A stretch of DNA of 64,000 nucleotides from Candidatus Thalassarchaeaceae archaeon (lineage in GTDB: Archaea; Thermoplasmatota; Poseidoniia; Poseidoniales; Thalassarchaeaceae). The position numbers were made by a program, and so were the translations under genes. Of the stretch, positions 35,452 to 44,892 are shown piece by piece. Positions within the stretch are counted from its first letter, which is position 1. Every line of letters starts with the position of its first letter. A model generated the notes under the pieces. The model made no database searches and was not told the origin of the DNA. It saw only the letters and a program-made list of their open reading frames with translations. Location of the stretch: contig CALSZZ010000002.1 in the NCBI GenBank assembly GCA_943841885.1, positions 278,262 to 342,261 on the forward strand, in the 5' to 3' direction.

Positions 35452-38400
35452 ATGGATGTGTCATTTGAGAAATCTGACAATGGCGTCCATCTCAGAAAGA
35501 TACGTTCAGCTATATTCTTTAGTTTAGTTATGCTTTGTGCTTCATTATCGGCTTTAGAGTTTGGAATTTGGAAGGCTATGGCTACAACTGACCAAGATGG
35601 CGACGGATTAAGCTATGGTCTTGAATTCTTAATTAATACTCAACCTCAAGATTGGGATACGGATAATGATGGGTTACCCGATGGTTGGGAATGGCAATAT
35701 GGGCTAGATCCACTGTCTTCTTTGGGTAATAATGGATCCACAGGTGATCCAGACTTAGACTCATTGAATAATTTAAATGAATATTTATACTCAATTCCTT
35801 CTAATTGGGACTTTTCAGGAACTCCAAATGAATTAGATAATGGCGTATGGTGGAATGGTACTGTACCTGTAAGTAATTGGGATGAAGAAAGTGCTATGCA
35901 ACTTCTTCAAGGTTCAGGAGGAGACGGTTTCGATGAAGATCCAGTTGGAAATATATGCGCCGATACCTTTGATAACGATGGAGATGGATTGGTGGATGAT
36001 TTCGATAATGATAAAGATGGAGATGCTGATTGTTCTTCAGATGATGATGATGGCGATGGTCTAATTGATGAAGATGTAAATGGTTGGGATACTGATGGCG
36101 ACGGAATCCCCGATGGCTGGGAAGTGGCATATGGGCTAGATCCTACGTCCAATTCTAATATGGATGGAACATTCGGTGATCCTGACGGTGATGGATTAAT
36201 CAATTTGTATGAATATATTAATCCAGCATGGAATACGAGAAATGGTAGCACTTTCCCTCCCACTCAATATTTTAGGCCGGGCCCTGTAAATATGACATTC
36301 ACTACATCTCCATGCAATCCCGTTCTTGAATTAGGCCCAGGGGGCTGTCAAATATTTACTGCTGAGGTTGATGGAATAACTCAAACAGATCCTCAGAATA
36401 ATGATACAGACGGTGACGGTCTGAATGATTCTCATGAGGCTTTAATTCTGTTAACAGATCCAACAGAACCTGATACTGATGGTGATGGAATACCTGATGG
36501 TATTGAAGTAAACGGTCTATACGGAGATCCGGAACAACCTTCCGATCCACGTGATAATAATACCGATGACGATCATCTTGATGATGGTGAAGAAGATACA
36601 AACGGAAATGGGATTATCGATGAAGGTGAAACAGATCCAACTAGGATAGAAGATGAAGGAGATATTGATAATGATGGATTACAAAATTGGGAAGAAAATC
36701 TAACTTGTACCTTTTGGGATAATCCTGATTCAGATGGAGGAGGAATAAGTGATGGCGATGAATTAGATTTTATGAGATCCACTAATCCTTGCATTTCTAC
36801 TGTTAATCTTGAATTCATAGTATTATCATGGGATTCTAATGTGAATACTTTACAACTAAATTCCACAGAAAATATAAATCCAAACCCTGTTGATTGGAGA
36901 CAAAATCAAGCCCCTATGGCATATTATGTTTCTTTATCAGGTAATTTAACAGGTTTCAGATTTAGCAGTATATTTGGGGACACTTTAAGGGGTGTAGATA
37001 CTGAAATGCCTTTAGGTGTAGCTTCAATAATTATTACGAATGGTTCATGGTGTTGGAATGCTACTGCAGGGGCTATTAATGATCCTCACTGTGATGATGA
37101 TTACCCTGACCTAGATTCAGACGGCTTAGCAGATTGGGAAGAATTAGAAGGTACGTGGGGATTTGTTTCAAGAATAAATATGACAGATTCAGACGGTGAT
37201 GGTGTAGATGATTTATCGGAAATTCAAAATTCAACTAATCCTATGGAACCTTGTCATAATTTATTGGATACAGACGGCGACGGATTAAATAATTATTTCG
37301 AAAATAACACAGGTTGTAGTTTATCATTTGGAATATCTCCTGGTAATATGACATTAGATACTTATCTCACACTGTGGAATCAATCTGATTCTGATAATGG
37401 AGGAGTTTCGGATGGTCAAGAGTATCTCGATGGAACTAATCCACAAAATAATCCTGCTGATGACATTAACCCTACAGATACCGATGGCGACGGGATACCA
37501 GACACTATAGAGCAGGATATTGGTACTGATTGGTTAGATCCAGATACAGATGGCGGGGGAATCCCTGACGGCCAAGAATGTCCAGAATCATTCTGGTCAA
37601 CAGATTGCCTGGATTCTACTTCTGATCCTTTCAATTCCAGTGACGATATTGATTTCAATTCTCTATATTTTTCAGCTTATAACCTGTCCTCAGGAGCAGA
37701 TCCAAGTCTGAAACATTACTGGAGATGGCATACTTATGATTCTTACACTGGTGTTTCATGGGGCGTAAATTCTTCACTTACAGGAAATACTGTAATAACT
37801 CCAGCCTCCAACATCAGTCAAGGAGTTTCAGATCCTGCTTTCTGGAATTCATCTTCTGCAACTGATTGGGAGTTAGTATTTGATAGTGGATTATTAACTC
37901 CTGGTATTGAATTAATAGCCCCATATAATGTTTTTGAATTTGATAGTTGGACAGAATTTACTGCAGGATTAAATTTCTCAAATTATACGCGTGATATTAT
38001 CATTGATAATTCTAATATAGATTCTTTATTTATTTCTGCACCTGAAATTATTTTCTCCTCAGAAATAAGGGAAAACTCAACATTTTTTACCGCTAGCCCT
38101 TATGCTACTGACCTTCCTGATGACTATCTCTCTAGTGCCGGGCAATTAGTAAATAATATTACTCAACAAGTAATAAATAGTTCCGGGGCGATTTCTGCAT
38201 GGGATAAAATTCTTGCAATACAAGACTTCATAGTAAACGGCAATGAAACATTCACTTTCTTGCGGAACCATGATGGATCTTCAAGGCCCAGTGATTTAGG
38301 CATGGAAAGTGATTTGTCTCATTGGATTCTAAACTCTTCACTTGAAGGAAGTTGTGATGAATTCACATCTTTATTCGCTGTTATGTTGAGACATGCAGGA

Positions 38401-41400
38401 ATGCCTAGTAGAAAAGTTACTGGTTTTGCAGAAGGTGATTGGAATGGTAAATCCTTTGATATTTATGGGAAAGATTTTACTTGGTGGGTCGAAGTACACC
38501 TACAAACGAATCAAAATCAAGGCAATTTGGATATGGGTTGGATTCCTTTTGAAGCATGCCCTGATATGTCCTTAGTCGAGGTTACTAACGTATCATGGTC
38601 GCCTGATACATTGAAACGTGATTTAATTGGTGAAAACATTTCTGTTGATGGTGTATTAAAGTTTGTTGATAATTCATCAGTAGCACCAGAAATTGACTTA
38701 TCTCTTTATTTAATTTCTCCATTAGAAGTATCAAATATTCCTGGCTCGGCTTCTTTAAATGAATATCTAGTCGCTACTACAACTACTGATGAAAATGGTC
38801 TTTTCAATCTATCAGGACTACCTGATGAAATTATTAGCCCTGGTTATGCTTCATTGGTAATTCAGACATCTAAGAAAAATTATGTAGGAGATCAAGGCAT
38901 TAGTTTTTCATGGACAATTAATATAACTGATAATGTAAATATTAGTATTCTTGAACCTATGCCAATCATAGAACCTATGCTTGGTGTTGGAGTAAATACA
39001 ACTATTTCAGGACAAATGTCATGGGCAAGTAGTCCAAAAATAGATCCTACACTAGTTGATAATTTACAACTAGAATTAAGTTATTCTACTTCTCTTGATG
39101 GTGATGTAATTATATCAACCGAGATAGGAGCAGGAGGGTATTTCGAATTTATTGTCCCAATACAAGATAATGAGCCACTTGGAATTATTAATGCTACATT
39201 GGACTTCTTTGGTTGGCATCAAGATGATTTTAACAATTTAACAAATCCATTGTATCATGCTAATCCAAAATCATTAACACTACCTCTTAATATAACTCCA
39301 TCTCCAAATATGTCTATAACTCTTGAAAGTAGTAATATAAATAATACAATAATCGATATTAATTCTTTCATTTTTCTTAATGGAACTGTTCTTAGTCGAG
39401 GGCTCAATCCAAGTTCATTGAATGGTACATTATCATTAGATATGCGTAGATCTGATATGAATGGACCTTATGTAAATCTAAAAAATTGGAATTTAAATAC
39501 GTCATCCTGGACAAGTAATCCAGGAGAATTTGAGATTGTGTGGTTCTTCAACGAATCCGAAGTACCAATACCTGCAGGACTGGTAGAAGTTAAATTCCAA
39601 TTTAATGCCGACAATTTATCTGCTTCTGATCAGGAAACATTTTCCGATACGTTTGGAATCAGGAGTGAAATATATTTCAACTATACACTTGTTGCTGATA
39701 TGAGAGGGACGCTTATTGATGTTGATGTTATTTTATCCGATCATACTGGAACTTCATTTGCAAGCTTTTTAGGAAATTATACTCTAGACTTTAATGGTAC
39801 ACAGGTTTGGAATGTTTCCGATCCACCTACTCCCAAATTATTAGTTGAATGGACTCCATCTTTGGATATAGTCCCTGGAGACTATTCTTGGGAATTAAGT
39901 TACAGCGGTACGACATGGCTTAAACCATCAAATATTGTTGATCAAATTAGAATTCGAGGTAGGGCCAATGTAACTACAACTATTGGATCAGAATGGTCCC
40001 AGGGCGGAGATTTGAGTAGTCCTAACTGGATTAGTGGTATTGCTAGAGATATCGTTCTAGGTAATGCTATAATTGGAAATAATTCTTCTATATCTCTTAC
40101 TTTACAAGTTCCTTCTAATTTACCACCTTCGCCTGATGGTTTTCCTCCTGCTCCAATAGTTTATGACTTGGCATTTGGTTGGATAGATGAACAAACAGGA
40201 GAGTATAATCTATCATTTGTGATGCCAGGGGAAATCGCTTCGGGAGTTTATGATTTAAGAATTGATTTAGATTTCTCGATAAATCCACCACCTGGAGGGA
40301 GGTATTATCAAGATAATTCTGTTTTATTAATTCAAGCCGGGATACAATCTGAGTTCTTAGTCACTACGAATGATTCAGTAGCCATTGTAGTTGCTGGTGA
40401 AAATATACAATTGAATGTTACCGTTAATGACATTGCAGACTTTTCACGACTTTCTAATGTCACTGTAGAAATTTACTTCGATTGGGGGGGGCCATCGCAG
40501 AATTTGTTACAGATAGTCCAAACTAATAACGACGGTACAGCTTCATTTAATGCTTTAATACCATCAATCACTGTTCCAGGCTATTATGAATTAAGAATTT
40601 TCGCACCCGATGACCTAACAGATAACTTAGATGATGAAAATGCTGGCCGCTGGCTCAGTCATGAGATTTTTGTTAATTTAACCGTACAAGTACCTAGTTT
40701 AGTGCAGATTAATTCAATACCTTCTGAAGTTACTGCACTTCAATTTTTTACAGTTTCAGGAGTGGTGATGGATTCAGTAGATGCAAATAGAACTGTCCAA
40801 GGGCCAGTTGATATTGAGATATTTTTCTTGGACGATCCCGAAGAAATTTTGATTTCCGACTTTACTACAAGTATAAATGGAAGTTTCACTATCTCAGTTC
40901 CTACAGATGTCTCCGGAGATGGAGTTTCTAGTGGCTTAAAGATATTAATAGTTAGTGTAGTTAATGATTCAAGTCCATTCTACCTAACTGGAACTGGCGA
41001 TACTAATATCTTAGTGCGTGGAATACCAAATTTTGTTGATACTAGTCCTTTTATAAATACTGTAGCGGATAGAGGAAGCTCGATTTCAGTTGCAGCAACT
41101 CTTGTAGAATTCAATGACAATAATAGGCCATTAAGTGACTTTTCTGTTAATGTTAAATTTCATGATACGTGGTTGGGTGCCAACATAACTGGTGAAGAAG
41201 GAGAAGTTGATTTTACATTCACTATTCCTAATAACCATCCTTTAGGCCTAATAAATGTATCATTTTTCTTTAATGGCTCCGAAACTTTACATTCTACTAT
41301 CAAGATAATTAATACAATAACTATCAGGTCTCCTACATCGATTGAAATTTATCCAATAGTCGCTAATCCTTTTCCAGGGGATTTCTTTAACATATCAGGT

Positions 41401-44391
41401 TCATTAACTTCTGATAATAATTCTGCTTTAACTAATAGGCAAGGGACTTTACTAAGTCCCGCACTTACTTTCTCTATAGATGGCGATTTTAATACATTCA
41501 TCGTTTCTTCAATATCTATTGACTCTGATGGTAACTGGTCGGCAGAAATTAGATTAGATTTATCATTCCCTAGAGGGGTTCATGGGATTGATGTTGTGTT
41601 TACTCCTGGAGTAAGTTATTATGGAGAAAGTACAAATAATTCAATTTTTGATAGTAAAGGGTATTCATTACTATCAATCCTTAGTCCACTAGATCTCGAT
41701 CCAGACAGTAGAACAATAAGAGGAGATTCAATTTCTATCAATATTTCAATTATTGATAATGCAGGCTCAGCAGTAATCGCAGTACCATATGACGTAAGTA
41801 TTGATGATGTTATTATGGAAACAGGATTTACTGATTCTAATGGGGAATCAGCATCAATTATTTCCATAAATCCATTTACTACACCTGGGCCAATTACTAT
41901 TACTGTATCTTTTGATGGTATTAATGGTTCAACGGGACTTCTTGGGGACGAATCATTTACTAGGTTAGTAATATTAGCTCCAACAGTTATAGAAATATTA
42001 GAAATTACAGGCTCATTTATTGCTGGTGAGAAAATTACATTCCAAGGCACACTAACCGATGAACATGGTGAGAATCTACTCGGTCCTGAAGCATCTTCCG
42101 GGGGAATTTTACATCTTTTTATAGACGACTTAGATGTTGGTCCAATGTACACCACTCAATCAAATGCGTCTACTACCATTTGGAATGTAACCTATGATGT
42201 TCCACCAGACATTAATTATGGAGGGCATTCAGCTTCTGTAAGTTTCTTGGGGGGATTCACATGGGTAGATCCTATGGGCCAAGGCGATTCCCTAAATCCA
42301 GAATACTATTTACCATCGTTAGCAAATATTAATTTTAATATTTCACAATTATCTCAAGTTATAATCACCACTCCGCCTAGTGATGTTGATCGTAACGATC
42401 TAGTCTTAATTGAAGGCCAACTAACAGATAAAGTAGGAAGGGAAATACCTAGTAGAAATTTAGAAGTATTTATGAATGAACAATTCATGACAGATTTGAT
42501 AGTTGATGAAAATGGTGAATTTAGTGTCTATATTCCAATACCTCCAGATATGGATTTAGGGCCACAAATCGTGAAGATTATTTTTTCAGGTGAAGAATTC
42601 ATCCTTCCCTCAAATTCTTCTACAATTTTTGTAGTGCATGGGCCTGTATTCCCATTTGTGTATACTCCTAATTCTGCAGCCGTAGGCGATTCTCTATTAA
42701 TCGAAGGTTCCGTTAAAGATAATTTACAAGATGGTTGGTTATCCAATCATACAATAGAAATTCTTGTTGATGGAGTTTTGATGGGAATAACTACTTCTAA
42801 TTCTACAGGTTATTGGGATTATGAATGGACTATACCCGAATCTCTAGATATTGGCAATCACACATTAACGGCTTTCTCTCCCTCTCAAGGATATCATCGG
42901 CAAGGAATTTATGAAACAAACCTTACAGTAGCATATCATACAGTTATTTCTCTATCAATTGAATCCAATTCAATGACAAGAGGTGATCATTGGAAATTCG
43001 ATGGTAGGTTGTATGAGGGAGATACTCCTTATCAACTAGGACTAGAAAATAGAGAAATATCTGTATTATTGAATGGAGTAGAAATATCAAAATTATTTAC
43101 TAACAATGATGGTTCTTTCATGTATAATCATTCCCTGGGATATCAAATATCTAGAGGGATTCATGACGTTAACTTCTTATTCGACGGTGAATTATTTTAT
43201 CTTCCCTCTAATACAAATATTACGACATATGTTAAATCAGATATCAGTATAGAATTATCTCCGATAACTCATACAATTATACGTAGTTCAGAAAATCAAC
43301 CAATAAAAATACAAGGCTTTGTGAGGGAAATAGGTGGGCAATTTAACGTATTTGAAAATTTGACTCTTAAGTTGTATTCTGGAGAAAGTGATTTACCATT
43401 TAGAAACGACCCATGGGCTAGTTCTGGAACACTTAATTTTCAAATAATTTCTAGTGCTCGTGAATTTATGGAACCAGGAATAAATAATTTAGAACTCTTA
43501 ATCCAGGCAGATGAATCTCGTTATCTAAATGGGGCCTCAATCAATGTAGATGTCACTGTTCTTGTTTCTGTTGATTTTGATTTCTCCAGTCTTGATTTAT
43601 CTAATGGCCAGAGAATACTACGAGGTTCTGTTAATCTAACAGCAAATGATACCGGGGAGCCTTTGCCCAATATTCCAATGTCTGCTTTACTAGTTAACGG
43701 CTCCACTACACATTTTTCTTCTATCAAACTAACAGATGATAATGGTCGTTTTAATTATGAATTCAAATCATTATCTCCGCTACCTCCTTTATCTGATAAA
43801 GCATCATGGGGAATTTTAAATGTCCAATTATCATCAGATTCAGATTTTATTGACCCACTTAGCCTATCTGGACTTGTGTTGCAAGGTAACTTGGAGATAA
43901 GTTATGAAGTAACTTCCGATAAGTCATTTTTCCAGTCAACAATTTTTGGAATTATGTTTGTAATTTTAGTATCTTCATTAGTTGGTACTTTTGTAATCTT
44001 TAATCGACGAAAGATGTCTGAAATATCTGAAATAGCTGGAATATTCAATTACGCTTCAGAACTTCTTGAAGCTGGTGATGAAATGAGGGCAGCAATATTC
44101 GAGTGTTACCAAAATCTTTGCGAGGTCTTCATGCGCAGAGGCTTTTTACGCCGTGGTTTCGAAACAGTTCGAGAGTTCGAATTGGCAATTAGGCTAGCGT
44201 TGCCTGAAATTAGTGAAAATTCTCTGGTAGCTCTAGACAGAATATTTGAAGAGGCCCGTTATTCGAGTCATATTTTGGGAGAATCTGATCGTAAAAATGC
44301 TCAACACGCACTTTCTTTAGTACTAAATGAATTAGAACAGTTGCAAGACGTACCCACTAGAAGAGAGGAATCAATTGAACTAGAAAACTAA
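35452..44391 (+). CDS. Giant surface protein: calcium-type repeats, degenerate transglutaminase domain, Ig-like repeats, DUF4129
   Basis: The 2979-residue protein has an N-terminal membrane segment (about 18-37) and then DxDxDG calcium-type (thrombospondin-3-like) repeats to about residue 725. A transglutaminase-like domain follows near 900-1045. Next come about 1750 residues of Ig-like repeats, a membrane helix (about 2826-2850) and a cytoplasmic DUF4129-like domain (about 2855-2960) containing RAAIFECYQNLCEVF and EEARYSSH. In the transglutaminase core the cysteine is present (Cys968 in GSCDEFTSLFAVMLRHAG). The usual HAWVEV reads TWWVEV (Thr1010 for His), and the aspartate is Glu1034. It may therefore be inactive or altered. 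DUF4129 normally accompanies transglutaminases, so the ancestry is clear. It probably sits on the cell surface as a long calcium-stiffened stalk. Confidence 0.9.
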   Translation: MDVSFEKSDNGVHLRKIRSAIFFSLVMLCASLSALEFGIWKAMATTDQDGDGLSYGLEFLINTQPQDWDTDNDGLPDGWEWQYGLDPLSSLGNNGSTGDPDLDSLNNLNEYLYSIPSNWDFSGTPNELDNGVWWNGTVPVSNWDEESAMQLLQGSGGDGFDEDPVGNICADTFDNDGDGLVDDFDNDKDGDADCSSDDDDGDGLIDEDVNGWDTDGDGIPDGWEVAYGLDPTSNSNMDGTFGDPDGDGLINLYEYINPAWNTRNGSTFPPTQYFRPGPVNMTFTTSPCNPVLELGPGGCQIFTAEVDGITQTDPQNNDTDGDGLNDSHEALILLTDPTEPDTDGDGIPDGIEVNGLYGDPEQPSDPRDNNTDDDHLDDGEEDTNGNGIIDEGETDPTRIEDEGDIDNDGLQNWEENLTCTFWDNPDSDGGGISDGDELDFMRSTNPCISTVNLEFIVLSWDSNVNTLQLNSTENINPNPVDWRQNQAPMAYYVSLSGNLTGFRFSSIFGDTLRGVDTEMPLGVASIIITNGSWCWNATAGAINDPHCDDDYPDLDSDGLADWEELEGTWGFVSRINMTDSDGDGVDDLSEIQNSTNPMEPCHNLLDTDGDGLNNYFENNTGCSLSFGISPGNMTLDTYLTLWNQSDSDNGGVSDGQEYLDGTNPQNNPADDINPTDTDGDGIPDTIEQDIGTDWLDPDTDGGGIPDGQECPESFWSTDCLDSTSDPFNSSDDIDFNSLYFSAYNLSSGADPSLKHYWRWHTYDSYTGVSWGVNSSLTGNTVITPASNISQGVSDPAFWNSSSATDWELVFDSGLLTPGIELIAPYNVFEFDSWTEFTAGLNFSNYTRDIIIDNSNIDSLFISAPEIIFSSEIRENSTFFTASPYATDLPDDYLSSAGQLVNNITQQVINSSGAISAWDKILAIQDFIVNGNETFTFLRNHDGSSRPSDLGMESDLSHWILNSSLEGSCDEFTSLFAVMLRHAGMPSRKVTGFAEGDWNGKSFDIYGKDFTWWVEVHLQTNQNQGNLDMGWIPFEACPDMSLVEVTNVSWSPDTLKRDLIGENISVDGVLKFVDNSSVAPEIDLSLYLISPLEVSNIPGSASLNEYLVATTTTDENGLFNLSGLPDEIISPGYASLVIQTSKKNYVGDQGISFSWTINITDNVNISILEPMPIIEPMLGVGVNTTISGQMSWASSPKIDPTLVDNLQLELSYSTSLDGDVIISTEIGAGGYFEFIVPIQDNEPLGIINATLDFFGWHQDDFNNLTNPLYHANPKSLTLPLNITPSPNMSITLESSNINNTIIDINSFIFLNGTVLSRGLNPSSLNGTLSLDMRRSDMNGPYVNLKNWNLNTSSWTSNPGEFEIVWFFNESEVPIPAGLVEVKFQFNADNLSASDQETFSDTFGIRSEIYFNYTLVADMRGTLIDVDVILSDHTGTSFASFLGNYTLDFNGTQVWNVSDPPTPKLLVEWTPSLDIVPGDYSWELSYSGTTWLKPSNIVDQIRIRGRANVTTTIGSEWSQGGDLSSPNWISGIARDIVLGNAIIGNNSSISLTLQVPSNLPPSPDGFPPAPIVYDLAFGWIDEQTGEYNLSFVMPGEIASGVYDLRIDLDFSINPPPGGRYYQDNSVLLIQAGIQSEFLVTTNDSVAIVVAGENIQLNVTVNDIADFSRLSNVTVEIYFDWGGPSQNLLQIVQTNNDGTASFNALIPSITVPGYYELRIFAPDDLTDNLDDENAGRWLSHEIFVNLTVQVPSLVQINSIPSEVTALQFFTVSGVVMDSVDANRTVQGPVDIEIFFLDDPEEILISDFTTSINGSFTISVPTDVSGDGVSSGLKILIVSVVNDSSPFYLTGTGDTNILVRGIPNFVDTSPFINTVADRGSSISVAATLVEFNDNNRPLSDFSVNVKFHDTWLGANITGEEGEVDFTFTIPNNHPLGLINVSFFFNGSETLHSTIKIINTITIRSPTSIEIYPIVANPFPGDFFNISGSLTSDNNSALTNRQGTLLSPALTFSIDGDFNTFIVSSISIDSDGNWSAEIRLDLSFPRGVHGIDVVFTPGVSYYGESTNNSIFDSKGYSLLSILSPLDLDPDSRTIRGDSISINISIIDNAGSAVIAVPYDVSIDDVIMETGFTDSNGESASIISINPFTTPGPITITVSFDGINGSTGLLGDESFTRLVILAPTVIEILEITGSFIAGEKITFQGTLTDEHGENLLGPEASSGGILHLFIDDLDVGPMYTTQSNASTTIWNVTYDVPPDINYGGHSASVSFLGGFTWVDPMGQGDSLNPEYYLPSLANINFNISQLSQVIITTPPSDVDRNDLVLIEGQLTDKVGREIPSRNLEVFMNEQFMTDLIVDENGEFSVYIPIPPDMDLGPQIVKIIFSGEEFILPSNSSTIFVVHGPVFPFVYTPNSAAVGDSLLIEGSVKDNLQDGWLSNHTIEILVDGVLMGITTSNSTGYWDYEWTIPESLDIGNHTLTAFSPSQGYHRQGIYETNLTVAYHTVISLSIESNSMTRGDHWKFDGRLYEGDTPYQLGLENREISVLLNGVEISKLFTNNDGSFMYNHSLGYQISRGIHDVNFLFDGELFYLPSNTNITTYVKSDISIELSPITHTIIRSSENQPIKIQGFVREIGGQFNVFENLTLKLYSGESDLPFRNDPWASSGTLNFQIISSAREFMEPGINNLELLIQADESRYLNGASINVDVTVLVSVDFDFSSLDLSNGQRILRGSVNLTANDTGEPLPNIPMSALLVNGSTTHFSSIKLTDDNGRFNYEFKSLSPLPPLSDKASWGILNVQLSSDSDFIDPLSLSGLVLQGNLEISYEVTSDKSFFQSTIFGIMFVILVSSLVGTFVIFNRRKMSEISEIAGIFNYASELLEAGDEMRAAIFECYQNLCEVFMRRGFLRRGFETVREFELAIRLALPEISENSLVALDRIFEEARYSSHILGESDRKNAQHALSLVLNELEQLQDVPTRREESIELEN
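35590..37640 (+). repeat. Acidic DxDxDG repeat region within the giant surface protein
   Basis: About a dozen irregular copies of a GAT-ACT-GAT-GGC-GAC-GG-type DNA motif code for Asp-Thr-Asp-Gly-Asp-Gly loops followed by Ile/Leu-Pro-Asp-Gly or Asn-Glu. This is the calcium-binding type 3 repeat pattern. Copies diverge at the DNA level, so the region is old and selected as protein rather than a fresh tandem array. The opposite strand gives His-rich open frames that are artefacts. Confidence 0.8.
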
Positions 44392-44892
44392 TTATTCTAT
44401 TTGTAGTTCTAAGTAATCATTAATCCATTTACCATTAGAAATTTTTTGATTTTCTCCTATCTTAAATGTCTCAATCATCCCCCCAAAAACTTCTGGACTC
44501 ATTATTCTAACAAGATTATTGCCTTTATTTCTACTAGTTTCAACAATTATTTCAGTAGGAAATCTTGTCGACAAAGGAATTTTAATTTTAGAATTATCTA
44601 AAATTCCTCCTACATCCTCTAAAAATAAATCTAAACTTTTGTTACTTCTTGAAGATATTTTTTCGGATTTTATAGTGTCTGATATTTCTGAGATAATACT
44701 CTTGTGAGTATTATTTACTTCTTCCAAATGAGGCATATTAGACAAAAAACTATTATGCATAATTTCTGCAGTGACATCTAGCCCAGGATTAGGATTATTA
44801 GGTACTTCTCCATGTATATTCAAACCATCCTCAATCGATAATTCTATTCTCATCCACTCCATATTATCATTCCCCAAACATCTAACTCGCAT
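44392..44892 (-). CDS. Protein of unknown function next to the XPD-like helicase
   Basis: I do not recognise this 166-residue protein. It is mostly polar with a mixed helix-strand pattern. A central charged helix lies around residues 58-95 and a more beta-rich C-terminal half contains IIVETSRNKGNNLVRIM. There are no membrane segments and no metal motifs. Its ATG overlaps the helicase stop by one base (TAATG), so it is translationally coupled to the helicase and could be a partner of it. It is convergent with the giant surface protein, with the stops adjacent. Confidence 0.65.
   Translation of the reverse strand: MRVRCLGNDNMEWMRIELSIEDGLNIHGEVPNNPNPGLDVTAEIMHNSFLSNMPHLEEVNNTHKSIISEISDTIKSEKISSRSNKSLDLFLEDVGGILDNSKIKIPLSTRFPTEIIVETSRNKGNNLVRIMSPEVFGGMIETFKIGENQKISNGKWINDYLELQIE

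Noticed and set aside
35894-36601. His-rich open frames on the minus strand opposite the giant surface protein
   Set aside because: They are the complement of Asp-Gly codons in the calcium-type repeats; there is no start signal or independent coding pattern.
35590-37640. Possible minisatellite or mobile repeat
   Set aside because: Copies vary at synonymous sites and keep the reading frame, so they are protein repeats under selection.
41619-42155. Minus-strand open frame of 178 codons inside the giant gene
   Set aside because: It is a shadow of the plus-strand frame in low-complexity Ser/Thr/Ile-rich coding sequence, with no motifs.
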